DNA of 64,000 nucleotides, taken from NCBI RefSeq assembly GCF_015278255.1, contig NZ_JADIJC010000007.1, positions 149,543 through 213,542 of the forward strand. The letters are read 5' to 3'. Position numbers and translations under genes: made by a program. Shown piece by piece: positions 16,842-25,812 of this stretch; within the stretch, counting starts at the first letter, position 1; every line of letters starts with the position of its first letter. Origin of the DNA: Microbacterium hibisci (GTDB lineage: Bacteria > Actinomycetota > Actinomycetes > Actinomycetales > Microbacteriaceae). Under the pieces are notes generated by a model. That model did not search any database. It had not been told where the DNA came from and saw nothing but the letters and a program-made list of their open reading frames with translations.

Positions 16842-18533
16842 GTGAGGGCCGAGGTGCGGCCGATGGGGGAGCGCGCGCTCCTCCTCGAGGTCGACGGCCG
16901 CGAGGACGTGCTCGCCCTGCACGCGGCGCTCGCCGCATCGCGGCCCGCCGGGGTCATCGACCTCGTGCCCGCCGCGCGCACTCTGCTCGTGCGCGTCGAC
17001 CCGCGAGTGCTCCCGCTCGCCTCCGCGCGGGCGTGGGCACTCGCGGAGGCCGCGCGGGCGCGGGCGGGCGGCGGTGCGATCGGACCGCTCGTCGAGCTCG
17101 ACATCGTCTACGACGGCGCCGACCTCGCCGAGACCGCGGCGCTGCTGGGCATCGCCGCGGATGAGCTCGTGGCGCGCCACGCGGCGGCCGAGTGGCGCGT
17201 CGCGTTCACCGGGTTCGCGCCGGGGTTCGGCTACCTCGTGAGCGACGACTGGGGGTTCGATGTGCCGCGGCTGGCGTCGCCCCGCACGCGTGTCCCCGCC
17301 GGCGCGGTGGGTCTGGCGGGCGGTTTCACCGGCGCCTATCCCCGCGACACCCCGGGCGGCTGGCGGCTCATCGGCACGACCGACGCGACGCTGTTCGATC
17401 CGGATGCCGCGACCCCCGCTCTCCTCACCCCGGGCGCGCGGGTCCGCTTCCGGCCCCGCGCGGAGCGCGCAGCGGCCACGGGTGCCGCAGCCGCAACGGA
17501 TGCCGCCGCAGCCGCAAAGGGCACCGCCGCAGCCGCAGAGGGTGCCGTGGCCGCGCCGGGCGCCGCCGCAGACGCGACGGGTGCCGCGGCCGCTGACCCG
17601 GCTCGCACGTCCGAGTCCGGCGCGTCGCCGGAGCCGACCGCATCGATGCCGCAAGCGCAGACCGCCGGCATCCGGATCCTCGAGCCGGGCCTCCTCGCGA
17701 CCGTACAGGATCTCGGGCGCGCGGGCGCGGCATCCCTCGGCGTCGCCGTCTCGGGAGCGCTCGACCGTGGTGCCCTGCGCACCGCCAACCGACTCCTCGG
17801 CAACCCCGAGGGCGCGGCCGGCCTCGAGGTGACGATGGGCGGGCTGCGCGCCGTCGCCGAAGCCGACCTGTGGGTGGCCGTGACGGGCGCATGGGGTTCC
17901 GTGCGCATCGGCGGTCGAGAGGTCGATCCCTACCAGGCGCACGCGTGGCCGGCCGGAACGGAGCTTCGGCTCGACTGGTTCGCACACGGCGCCCGCGCCT
18001 ACGTCGCGGTGCGGGGCGGCGTCGACGGCCGGGTCGCGCTCGGCTCACGGGCGACCGATCTGCTGGCCGGACTCGGACCCGCCGCGCTGCGCGCCGGCGA
18101 CGTCGTGCGGGTCCGCGACGACACCGCCGCACCGATCCCGGTCGCACCGCCCGGCGCGTGGGGCGCACCCCACGACGACGAGATCGAGCTCGCGCTCGCC
18201 GCAGGGCCGCGGGCGGACTGGTTCGCCGCCGGCGCGCTCGAGACGCTGTTCGAGACGGTCTGGACCGTCTCGAACCACGCCGACCGGGTCGGCGCACGAC
18301 TCGACGGGCCGGAGCTCGAACGCGCGCGGCCCGGCGAGCTCGCGAGCGAGGGCATGGTGCCCGGGGCGCTGCAGGTGCCGCCCAGCGGCCGGCCCACCAT
18401 CCTGCTGGCGGACGGGCCGGTGACCGGCGGCTACCCCGTCATCGCGGTGGTGACGGATGCCGCGCTCGACCTGATCGCGCAGGCCCGGCCGGGCACGCGC
18501 ATCCGGTTCCGGCACGCGCGCCCGCCGGCGTGA
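16842..18533 (+). CDS. 5-oxoprolinase subunits B and C fused (PxpB-PxpC)
   Basis: 563 residues. Residues 1-205 are PxpB (allophanate hydrolase subunit 1 domain): VRPMGERALLLEVDG, FTGFAPGFGYLV and VPAGAVGLAGGFTGAYPRD, which holds the reactive segment. Residues about 210-270 are an alanine-rich linker with repeated AAAA units. Residues about 275-563 are PxpC (biotin-dependent carboxyltransferase-like): ILEPGLLATVQDLGRAG, VSGALDRGALRTANRLLGN, and SEGMVPGALQVPPSGRPTILLADG near the end. Both halves look intact. GTG 16842 is preferred since homologues include the VRP segment; GTG 16839 or ATG 16863 (GAGG 8 nt upstream) are alternatives. Fusion fixes 1:1 stoichiometry of B and C. Confidence 0.93.
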   Translation: MRAEVRPMGERALLLEVDGREDVLALHAALAASRPAGVIDLVPAARTLLVRVDPRVLPLASARAWALAEAARARAGGGAIGPLVELDIVYDGADLAETAALLGIAADELVARHAAAEWRVAFTGFAPGFGYLVSDDWGFDVPRLASPRTRVPAGAVGLAGGFTGAYPRDTPGGWRLIGTTDATLFDPDAATPALLTPGARVRFRPRAERAAATGAAAATDAAAAAKGTAAAAEGAVAAPGAAADATGAAAADPARTSESGASPEPTASMPQAQTAGIRILEPGLLATVQDLGRAGAASLGVAVSGALDRGALRTANRLLGNPEGAAGLEVTMGGLRAVAEADLWVAVTGAWGSVRIGGREVDPYQAHAWPAGTELRLDWFAHGARAYVAVRGGVDGRVALGSRATDLLAGLGPAALRAGDVVRVRDDTAAPIPVAPPGAWGAPHDDEIELALAAGPRADWFAAGALETLFETVWTVSNHADRVGARLDGPELERARPGELASEGMVPGALQVPPSGRPTILLADGPVTGGYPVIAVVTDAALDLIAQARPGTRIRFRHARPPA

Positions 18534-18536
18534 CGC

Positions 18537-18560
18537 GTCCCGCTGCGAGGGTGACGGGAC
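18537..18560. terminator. Weak hairpin between convergent pxp and caspase genes
   Basis: GTCCCG (18537-18542) can pair with CGGGAC (18555-18560). This is the only stem in the 36-nt gap, and its strength is low. Confidence 0.25.
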
Positions 18561-18569
18561 CAGAAGGGG

Positions 18570-20744
18570 TCAGTCCGCGCCGCCCGCTTCGAGAAGGTCG
18601 GCCGTCGCCCTCAGGATCGCGACGATCGCCGCGGTGCGCACCCCGGTGTCGGTGACGCGATCGAGCACCGTCACGAGTCCGGACGGAGCCGTCGGCGTGG
18701 TCGCATCCGGGTCGTGCGGCGACAGCACGGGCACCTCGGCGAGACCCACGCCGGGCTCGAACGACGGCTTCTGCTCCCACAGCTGGGCCATCGCATCGCG
18801 CACCGCTGCATAGAACTCGCGGTTGGTGGCAGCCGGGTTGGCGAGCAGGATCTTGGTGGCGTTGGTCGTGAACACCCCGTGCCCGCCTGTCTCGAGGGCG
18901 ACCTGATCGGGCTGGCACGCGCTGAACAGCACCTCGCGGACGGCCCGCGGGGCGTCTTCGACGGCGCGGCCGGACTCGGCGTCGATGACCTCGTCCTTGG
19001 CCGCCTTGCGCACCGGGTCGTCGAGAGAGGCGCTGCGAGTCGCGCGGAAGCGCTCGCGCTCGGCGGGCTCGAGCTCCAGCTTGCGCGCGGTCGTGCCCAC
19101 CGGGATCTTCATAGCCGCCTTGTCGGCGTCCGTCAGCTTGCGGTTCGCGGTGCCCGAGTGGCACGAGTCGAAGAACAGCGACACCGACACCCCGTCGGGG
19201 ATCGCGTCCCACACGACGGCGAGATCGTCGTCCAGCACGAGCTGCCCGTCGAACACGTCGATGGGGCAGAGGGCCTCGTCGTTGGTGCCGAAGGAGTCCA
19301 CCTCGTCGCCGTTCAGGTCGGGCACCGAGGTGCCGTGGCCGGCGAACTGGATCGCCACGACGTCGCCCGCCGACGAGGTCGTGACCAGCGCGAGCATCGC
19401 CCGCAGGATCGCCTCGCGCGTGGCCTCGGCGTCGCGCAGCGTCGGCTCGATCTCGAAGCCCAGGGACCGGAAGGTGTCCTCCCACGTCTGCGCGTCGGCG
19501 ACGCAGCCGCTGAGCGGACGCCGGACGTACTTGTCGATGCCGATGCAGAGCGCCCGCTTGCGCGGAGCGGCACCGCGCGGTGCCGTCGGCTCTGCCGGCG
19601 GTGTGGGGAACGCGTCGCGGCTCTCCGCACCGAACAGCTGGGCGATGTCGTCGTCGTCACCGGTCGCGCGCGTGCCGACCACCCGGCGGGCGAGGCTCGT
19701 CATGGTGTCGGCATCGTTGTCGAAGTCGCCGTGCGAGGTGGCCTTCGAGCTCGTGCGCTTGCCATCGGCGACCGGACCGAGCACCAGCCGCTCACCCTTC
19801 TGCCGCAGGTATGCCATCGTGGGCCCGGCCTTGCTCAAGTGCTCTTCGAGCCCGAGGATCTTCGCCTCCTTCTCCACTTCGAACGACCGTGAGACCAGCC
19901 AGAGCAGCGACTTGCGGTAGACGCCGCCGGTGTTGTCGCGCTTCTCGTGGTCCTTGTCCATGGTGAAGATCGACAGATCCTCGATGCCGCCCCGCCGGGC
20001 CAGCGGGAGGAGCTTCTGCTCGAACGTGTCGACGCGCACCGCCGGCGCGAGGAAGGTGACCGTCTCGACCTTCTCCACCGCGTCGTCGCCGTCGAAGAGC
20101 AGCGGCACGAACGCGCTGTGGTAGATCGATCCCGCACTGTGCCCCGCGGCGTGCAGCGCGATCGACTTCGGGTTCTTCTGCAGATAGTCCCGCAGTGCCG
20201 CCGCCAGCACGAAGCCGCCGCCGGGTCCGTGGCCGTCCAGCGGACCGAGCGACGCCGCCGCGGCGTCCACTTTCATGTCGTCCCAGAACTTCCGGCCGCC
20301 GAGCAGGCGTGCCGCCGCCTCGACGGCGATGTCGGTGACGTCGGTGAAGCCGCGCTGCCCGGCCTGCTTGCCGCCGATGACGTCCTCGAGCGTGCTCCAG
20401 AACCCGCTCTCCCACACCGCGTGGATGGGGTACACGCCGTTCTTCAGCCACCACCCCGCCTGCCGGTGCGCGGTGAGCATCCCCTGCTCCTTCGTCGTCA
20501 GCCCGCCGTGCGCCCAGATCAGCACCGGCACCGGGCCGCGCTGCGGGTTCTTCTCCTGCTGCGCCCGCACGAACGCGTCGAGGTGGGTGTACACGATCGC
20601 CTTCACGTCCTCCGCCGTGGTGCGGTACGCGTCGAGGTCCTGCGGATCGGGGGTGGAGGAGTCGGCGAGCTTGCCGTCGGCCGTGTAGACGACGTGGGCC
20701 CGCAGGTTCGCGAGCTGATCGGGTGTCAGGGTGGGCTGGGACAT
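18570..20744 (-). CDS. Alpha/beta-hydrolase and caspase-like (peptidase C14) fusion protein
   Basis: 724 residues from ATG at 20744. The N-terminal half (about 60-330) looks like an alpha/beta hydrolase: PVLIWAHGGLT is an oxyanion-type strand-turn and AAGHSAGS places a nucleophile-like S203 in a GxSxG elbow. The C-terminal half (about 400-690) is a clan-CD caspase/metacaspase: KRALCIGIDKY opens strand 1, VVAIQFAGHGTS carries the catalytic H470, and LFFDSCHSGT carries C528. Spacing and flanking hydrophobic strands fit a working dyad. No signal peptide or membrane span. It lies 56 nt downstream of the CHAT gene on the same strand, so the two are probably co-transcribed. The two catalytic folds in one chain suggest that one activates or delivers the other. 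The trigger and substrate are unknown. Confidence 0.85.
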   Translation of the reverse strand: MSQPTLTPDQLANLRAHVVYTADGKLADSSTPDPQDLDAYRTTAEDVKAIVYTHLDAFVRAQQEKNPQRGPVPVLIWAHGGLTTKEQGMLTAHRQAGWWLKNGVYPIHAVWESGFWSTLEDVIGGKQAGQRGFTDVTDIAVEAAARLLGGRKFWDDMKVDAAAASLGPLDGHGPGGGFVLAAALRDYLQKNPKSIALHAAGHSAGSIYHSAFVPLLFDGDDAVEKVETVTFLAPAVRVDTFEQKLLPLARRGGIEDLSIFTMDKDHEKRDNTGGVYRKSLLWLVSRSFEVEKEAKILGLEEHLSKAGPTMAYLRQKGERLVLGPVADGKRTSSKATSHGDFDNDADTMTSLARRVVGTRATGDDDDIAQLFGAESRDAFPTPPAEPTAPRGAAPRKRALCIGIDKYVRRPLSGCVADAQTWEDTFRSLGFEIEPTLRDAEATREAILRAMLALVTTSSAGDVVAIQFAGHGTSVPDLNGDEVDSFGTNDEALCPIDVFDGQLVLDDDLAVVWDAIPDGVSVSLFFDSCHSGTANRKLTDADKAAMKIPVGTTARKLELEPAERERFRATRSASLDDPVRKAAKDEVIDAESGRAVEDAPRAVREVLFSACQPDQVALETGGHGVFTTNATKILLANPAATNREFYAAVRDAMAQLWEQKPSFEPGVGLAEVPVLSPHDPDATTPTAPSGLVTVLDRVTDTGVRTAAIVAILRATADLLEAGGAD

Positions 20745-20800
20745 GACAGGCCTTTCGGAGTAGCGGCCCGCAGTCACGCCGGGCCCGGTGGATGACGGAT

Positions 20801-23002
20801 TCAGGTTCGGACGACGTGGGCGCGCGGATCCGCGAACACGGTGAAGGCCAGCGCCGTCAGATCGTGCGCCTCGCGCGTGGCGATGCGCGCGGCGGCGACG
20901 GCTTCGCCGAGCGTCGACCCGCGGGTGAGGAGCTCGGCGTAGAGCGTCTGGGCGAACGCCGCGGTGACGTCGTCGCGAACGGCCCAGCTGCACCCGATGA
21001 ACACCCCCGCGCCGCCGCGAAGGAACGCCTCCGCGAACCCCCCGGGCCCGGTCGTGCCCGGCTGCAGGCGGCCGACGTCGCAGGCGCTCAGGAAGACGAA
21101 CGGCGCCGTCGCCCGCACCGTGAGCTGCTCGGGCACGTCGACGTGACGGTAGGACGCCGATCCGTCGTCCTGGGTCTCGGTGAAGGCGGCGAGGGCGATC
21201 TCCTGCGCGCGCGGATCTTCGCTGCGCCAGCGCCCGTGGCCGGCGAAGTGGAGCAGGTCGAAGCCGGCGCGGATGTGCTCGCTCACCTCGTCGCGGGTGA
21301 GCAGGGGCGGCGGCACCTCGCGCTGGAAGCACGCGTAGAGCGCGCTCACCTCGTCCTTGGTCGCCGTCAGCTTGAGATTGGGGTCGGCGTAGTCCGGAGC
21401 GATGCCGATCACACGATCGCCCTGCACCGACAGCTCGACAGGACGCGGCGTTCCCCACAGCCATCGGGTGAGGCCCTGGTCGCCGAGGAAGTAGGAGGCA
21501 TCGTCGGGATCGCCGTCGCCGACGCGGACGGGGTGCACGATCTCCCACGGGATGTCGAGCTCGCCCGAGGTCTGCACCACCAACCCTGCCAAGCGCCGCC
21601 GCTTCGACCACAGCAGAGCATTCACCTCGTCGCCGAGCAGCGCGTCGGCGATGCCGGCGCCGAGCTCCCGCAGGCTCTCCTCGGCCCTCGCGACGGCGTC
21701 CTCCTCATCGACGCCGTCGCACGTGACCGCCTTCTTGTACGCGTCGCGGATGCCGCCGAGCTTCTTGTAGACCTCGTCGACGTAGGCCACCTTGTCGAGG
21801 AGGCAGATGGTGTTGGTCGCCGAGACGGAGTCCACCTTCGCGATGGTCGTCAGCACACTGTGACCGTGCGACGTGGTCTCCTCGATGACGATGGTGGGCA
21901 GCTCCGTCAGCGCCTTGGGCGGTGCCGTGGCGCCGGTCTCCGCACGGTTGGGCGCCGCCGGCAGGAGCGGCTCGACGAGCGGGGCCTCGTCGGCGGGGAG
22001 GATCCTCGTCGACAGCTCGATCGTCGCGAGCGGCGTGACCTCGGGATCCTGCGTGACCGTCACCCTGACACGGCCGATGCCCGCAGCGCCGGGCACCAGC
22101 AGGAACCGATGCTCCTCGGGCTTGCCGCGGGCGGGCAGTCGCGCGATCACCTCCGACGCGGCGCCGGGCGCGATGTCGAACCCGGTGGCCTGCACGGCGA
22201 TGCGGATGTCGCGCTTCTTGTCGAACGCGACCACGGTGTCGTCGCCGGCATGGCCCTTGGGGATCTTGATCGCTTCGCGCGAGAGCGTCACGGTGACGTC
22301 GAACGGCACGTCCTCGAACAGGTCGGCGGGCATCTGCGCGGCGACATGGGCGTCGACACGGGCGCCGCCGTCGACGTCGGGTGCGGTGTCGGCCACGCCC
22401 TCGCCGTCCGCCGCCTCCGCGAGCGGCTGGTCGGGCGCGAGCCCGAGATCCCGTCCGCCGTCGGTGTCGATCGCGTCCGCGAAGTCTTCGAGCATCTCCG
22501 GAGAGGCGGGAACAGCAGGCGGCAGCTCGGGCTCCATCGGCGCGTCGAAGGCCGGCGGCTCCGCCGCGGTCGCTTCCTCCGCAGGCGACTCCGCCGCGGC
22601 CTCCTCACCTCCGCCCATGCCGAAGCCGCCGGCGTCGACCTGAGCCTCGAGCCGCTCCAGCCCGGCCTCGGCGTCGCTGCCGACGACCGACAGATGCAGG
22701 CGCTCGTCCGCGCCGATCACGAGATCGGCCGCGTGCGCGCCGTCCGCGCGTCTCGTCAGGCGCACGAGCTCTCCGGCGCTGCCCCGCCACACCACGAGGG
22801 CGTAGCGGAGGTCATCGCTGCCGCGGACGACGATCGTGGCCACGCCTCCGGAGAATCCGCGCAGCGTGACGTCGGCGAGCGTCGTGACGCCGTGCTCGTC
22901 CGGGCCGGTGTGCGCCGGCGCGGGGCTGATGTCCGCGGCGAAGGCGCCGGCGTCCCCCTCGACGTCGACGGTGCCGTGCGGCGCGTCTGGAACCAGAGCC
23001 AT
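20801..23002 (-). CDS. CHAT-domain (caspase-like) protein
   Basis: 733 residues from ATG at 23002. The C-terminal 330 residues are a CHAT peptidase: VVQTSGELDIPWEIVHP (typical pre-dyad strand), DLLHFAGHGRW with catalytic H589, PFVFLSACDVGR with C641, then GGAGVFIGCSWAVRDDVTAAFAQTLY and a closing LTALAFTVFADPRA. The N-terminal 150 residues are strand-rich, followed by an acidic Ala/Glu/Pro linker (about 140-210) and a beta-sandwich-like region (about 225-330, VPFDVTVTLSREAIKIPKG onward) of no recognised family. CHAT peptidases act as proteases switched on by partner sensors in bacterial conflict systems. It is followed at 56 nt by the hydrolase-caspase gene and separated from the upstream STAND gene by a hairpin. 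Confidence 0.88.
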   Translation of the reverse strand: MALVPDAPHGTVDVEGDAGAFAADISPAPAHTGPDEHGVTTLADVTLRGFSGGVATIVVRGSDDLRYALVVWRGSAGELVRLTRRADGAHAADLVIGADERLHLSVVGSDAEAGLERLEAQVDAGGFGMGGGEEAAAESPAEEATAAEPPAFDAPMEPELPPAVPASPEMLEDFADAIDTDGGRDLGLAPDQPLAEAADGEGVADTAPDVDGGARVDAHVAAQMPADLFEDVPFDVTVTLSREAIKIPKGHAGDDTVVAFDKKRDIRIAVQATGFDIAPGAASEVIARLPARGKPEEHRFLLVPGAAGIGRVRVTVTQDPEVTPLATIELSTRILPADEAPLVEPLLPAAPNRAETGATAPPKALTELPTIVIEETTSHGHSVLTTIAKVDSVSATNTICLLDKVAYVDEVYKKLGGIRDAYKKAVTCDGVDEEDAVARAEESLRELGAGIADALLGDEVNALLWSKRRRLAGLVVQTSGELDIPWEIVHPVRVGDGDPDDASYFLGDQGLTRWLWGTPRPVELSVQGDRVIGIAPDYADPNLKLTATKDEVSALYACFQREVPPPLLTRDEVSEHIRAGFDLLHFAGHGRWRSEDPRAQEIALAAFTETQDDGSASYRHVDVPEQLTVRATAPFVFLSACDVGRLQPGTTGPGGFAEAFLRGGAGVFIGCSWAVRDDVTAAFAQTLYAELLTRGSTLGEAVAAARIATREAHDLTALAFTVFADPRAHVVRT

Positions 23003-23141
23003 CTCGACCCCCTAGCACCGGCGCCCGATCCCCACGGGCGCCGACTCCCGACCGATGGAGGAGCGCGGTCCGGTGCACAGCCTAGGGGCCGCCTCTCCAC
23101 CGCACCAGAGCACGTCACCCGTGCCGCTGATACCTGCGGAG

Positions 23142-23169
23142 ACGGATGCCCGGGGCCCCCGGCATCCGT
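23142..23169 (-). terminator. GGATGCC-type hairpin behind the STAND operon
   Basis: ACGGATGCC (23142-23150) pairs with GGCATCCGT (23161-23169); the loop CGGGGCCCCC is itself self-complementary. It lies 6 nt beyond the stop of the STAND gene and splits the island into two transcription units. Confidence 0.6.
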
Positions 23170-23175
23170 CATCGA

Positions 23176-25812
23176 CTACCAGCCGTGCAGCTTGTCGGCG
23201 ATCGAGGCGTGCTCGTGCTCGGGGAGCGCCAGCTGCAGCGCCTCGCTCACGGTGAGCTCGGCGCCGGCGAGCTCACCGGCTGCGACGCTCTGCGGGTCGC
23301 GTCTGCGCAGGATCTCGAGGTGCGGTGTGTGGACGGTGAACGCCTCGACGTCGAAGATGCCGATGCGCCGGCGGATCTCGCCGGCCGCGACGGCGAGTGC
23401 AGCCGCACGCCACGCCTCGCCGTGCGCCGCTGCGACCGCGCAGATGCCCTCGAGGCCGTACGCGACGCCCTCCTCGTAGTGCAGACCGACCGACAGCAGG
23501 AGCGTCCGGACGAACTCGTGCTCGGCCTCTTCGGTGCGACCGAGCTGGAAGTTCAGCCGCGCGCGCAGGTTGCCGGCGACCGACGTCGTGAAGAGGTCGC
23601 CGCTGGACTTGGCGACCAAGGTTGCGCGGTCGAAGTGCGCGAGGGCGTCATCGGTCGCTCCGCGCACCCACGCCAGCCGGCCGAGCGAGACCTCGGTGAT
23701 GGCCTCCGCCCACGTGTTGCCGCGCTCGCGCAGCGTCACGACCGCCGACCGCAGCTCGGACTCGGCCTTGTCGGTGTCGAGGTGTGAGAACTGCACGCGT
23801 GCCGTCGCGCGCGCGGCGAGCGCCATGGCCGCGGCGTCCTCGTCCCCGCTCTCGCTGAACAGCCGTACGCACTCGCCGAGCCCCGCCACCACCTGCTCGC
23901 TGGGCCGCTGCCACATCTCGCCCCACAGTGCGAAGAACCACGCGATCGCCCGCGTGTGCGGAGTGATCGGCTGGTCGTGCTGCTTCTCGAGGAGCTCGAG
24001 CATCCAGACCCGCACCTCGGCGAAGAAGCCCGAGATCCACCAGTAGATGAGAAGGCTCCACGCGAAGTCGCCCGCGTCGTCGAGGCGGTCGGTGTAGACG
24101 AGGTGACGCACGGCCGCGCGGAGGTTGGGCAGCTCCAGTCCCAGGCGAACGACCGCATCGGCCTGGCCCGGACCGCCGAGGTCGGGTGCCACCCGCTGCA
24201 CGAACTCTCGGTAGTAGTCGGCGTGCGCGCGGCGCACGCGCACTGCGTCGCCGCGCTCCTTGAGCCGCCCGAGGGCGTACTCGCGCACGATGGCCAGCAG
24301 CGAGAACACGCGCCGCCCGCCGACCTCGCTCTGCTTCACGAGCGATGCGTCGATGAGCGCGGCGAGCGCGTCGATCGCGCCCGGTCCCCACGCGCGGCCC
24401 ACGCCCAGGGCCTCGACCGCTTCCAGCGTGAACCGCGTCGCGAACACGCCGAGATCCTCGAGCAGCTCGCGTGGCTCGTCGGGAAGCAGGCTCACGCTCC
24501 AGTCGATCGTCGCCCGCATGGTGCGATGCCGCTCGGGCAGATCGCGTACCGCGGCGGTCAGCAGCGGCAGGCTCCGCTCCAGACGGGCGGCGATGCCGGC
24601 CGGACTCAGGATGCGCACCTTCGCCGCCGCCAGTTCGATCGCCAACGGCAGGCCCTCCAGCCGACGGCAGATGTCGGCCAGATCGCGCGCGTTCTCGGGG
24701 TCGACCTCGAAGCGAGGATCGATCGCCCGCGCGCGGTCGACGAAGAGCGCGACGGCGGCCGTCCGCGTGGTCGGATCCAGACTGGCGGGCCGTTCGCCGG
24801 CGGGAGTCGTCAGCGGCGCGACGTCGTAGACGCGCTCTCCGCGAATCCGCAGGACGACGCGGCTGGTGACGAGGAACATCGCGGTCGGCGCCACCGTGTA
24901 GAGCCGCACCAGAACGGGCGCTGCATCCACGATCTGCTCGAAGTTGTCGAGCACGATCAGCACTCGGCGATCGGCCAGCGCATGCGCGATGCGCTCCTCG
25001 AGGGCGGCTTCGCCGTTGTCGCGGATGCCGAGGTAATAGGCGATGGTCGGCAGCAGCAGGCCGGGCTCGAGGACGCCCTCCAGCAGCACGAAGTACACGC
25101 CGTCCGGGAACAGGTCGCCGCACGCCAGCGCCGACTCGATCGCGAGCCGGCTCTTGCCGATGCCTCCGGGGCCGATGAGGCTGACCACCCGGTCCGTGCC
25201 CCGGGCGAGCAGGGTGCGCACGGCCTCGATGTCGCCCTTCCGGCCGATCGTCGTGGTGTACGGCACCGGCACACGCCCCACCAGGGTGGGCTTCACCTCG
25301 TCTTCGACGGCGACCGTCGCCCGCGACTCGTCGAAGCGCTCCGCCAGAAGCATGGCCAGGTCGCCGGCCACCTGATCCGCCAGCTCGTCGGCGGAATGGA
25401 AATGCAGGTAGGCGGCGGTGTCGTCGGCTTGGATGCGGGCGATCAGCTGGGCGAGGCGTTCGTCGCGGGTGTCGCCGTCCTTGACGTAGATGAGCTTGGG
25501 CATTGCGCGCGGGGCGAGGTTGTATTCGTCCTCGAGACCCGAGACGGCCTCGTCGGGTGCGATCCAGCCGTAGCTGCTGCCGTAGATGCCGATGAACACG
25601 TCGCTCTGCGCGAGGTAGGAGCGGTACAGGTCGCGCGGCGGGTGGGGCCGGGCGCCCAGCTCGAACATCACCGGGGCCAGTCTCAGCCGCTCGATCGCCG
25701 ACCGCACCGCTTCACGCTCTGCCGCGAGTTCGCGCAGGGTCGAACTCACGAACACCCGGATCCGCTGGTCGGGCGTGCGGATCACGGGGGAGTGCTCGGG
25801 GCCTGTCACCAC
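23176..25812 (-). CDS. DUF4062-STAND ATPase-TPR protein, copy 1
   Basis: 878 residues from GTG at 25812, which overlaps the upstream paralogue by 7 nt. Domains: residues 8-150 DUF4062 (IRVFVSSTLRELAAEREAV, then SDVFIGIYGSSYGWI and GLEDEYNLA); about 190-470 an NB-ARC-type STAND ATPase with Walker A GPGGIGKSRLA (K220), Walker B VLIVLDNFEQI, sensor FLVTSR and GLPLAIELAAAKVRIL; about 470-560 a winged-helix-like stretch with LPERHRTMRATIDWSVSLL; 560-860 helical TPR-like repeats. No C-terminal HTH and no SARP domain, so it is not a normal AfsR/LuxR-type regulator. The repeats probably sense a trigger, ATP switching relays it, and the DUF4062 module is the likely effector or adaptor. DNA of residues 8-137 is identical to copy 2. 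Confidence 0.9.
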   Translation of the reverse strand: MVTGPEHSPVIRTPDQRIRVFVSSTLRELAAEREAVRSAIERLRLAPVMFELGARPHPPRDLYRSYLAQSDVFIGIYGSSYGWIAPDEAVSGLEDEYNLAPRAMPKLIYVKDGDTRDERLAQLIARIQADDTAAYLHFHSADELADQVAGDLAMLLAERFDESRATVAVEDEVKPTLVGRVPVPYTTTIGRKGDIEAVRTLLARGTDRVVSLIGPGGIGKSRLAIESALACGDLFPDGVYFVLLEGVLEPGLLLPTIAYYLGIRDNGEAALEERIAHALADRRVLIVLDNFEQIVDAAPVLVRLYTVAPTAMFLVTSRVVLRIRGERVYDVAPLTTPAGERPASLDPTTRTAAVALFVDRARAIDPRFEVDPENARDLADICRRLEGLPLAIELAAAKVRILSPAGIAARLERSLPLLTAAVRDLPERHRTMRATIDWSVSLLPDEPRELLEDLGVFATRFTLEAVEALGVGRAWGPGAIDALAALIDASLVKQSEVGGRRVFSLLAIVREYALGRLKERGDAVRVRRAHADYYREFVQRVAPDLGGPGQADAVVRLGLELPNLRAAVRHLVYTDRLDDAGDFAWSLLIYWWISGFFAEVRVWMLELLEKQHDQPITPHTRAIAWFFALWGEMWQRPSEQVVAGLGECVRLFSESGDEDAAAMALAARATARVQFSHLDTDKAESELRSAVVTLRERGNTWAEAITEVSLGRLAWVRGATDDALAHFDRATLVAKSSGDLFTTSVAGNLRARLNFQLGRTEEAEHEFVRTLLLSVGLHYEEGVAYGLEGICAVAAAHGEAWRAAALAVAAGEIRRRIGIFDVEAFTVHTPHLEILRRRDPQSVAAGELAGAELTVSEALQLALPEHEHASIADKLHGW
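25403..25791 (-). repeat. 389-bp perfect direct repeat, copy 1 (DUF4062 module)
   Basis: Base-for-base identical to 28021-28409 by reading both stretches side by side. It covers codons 8-137 of the downstream STAND gene. Flanking coding sequence is clearly diverged on both sides, so the identity is local. Confidence 0.95.
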
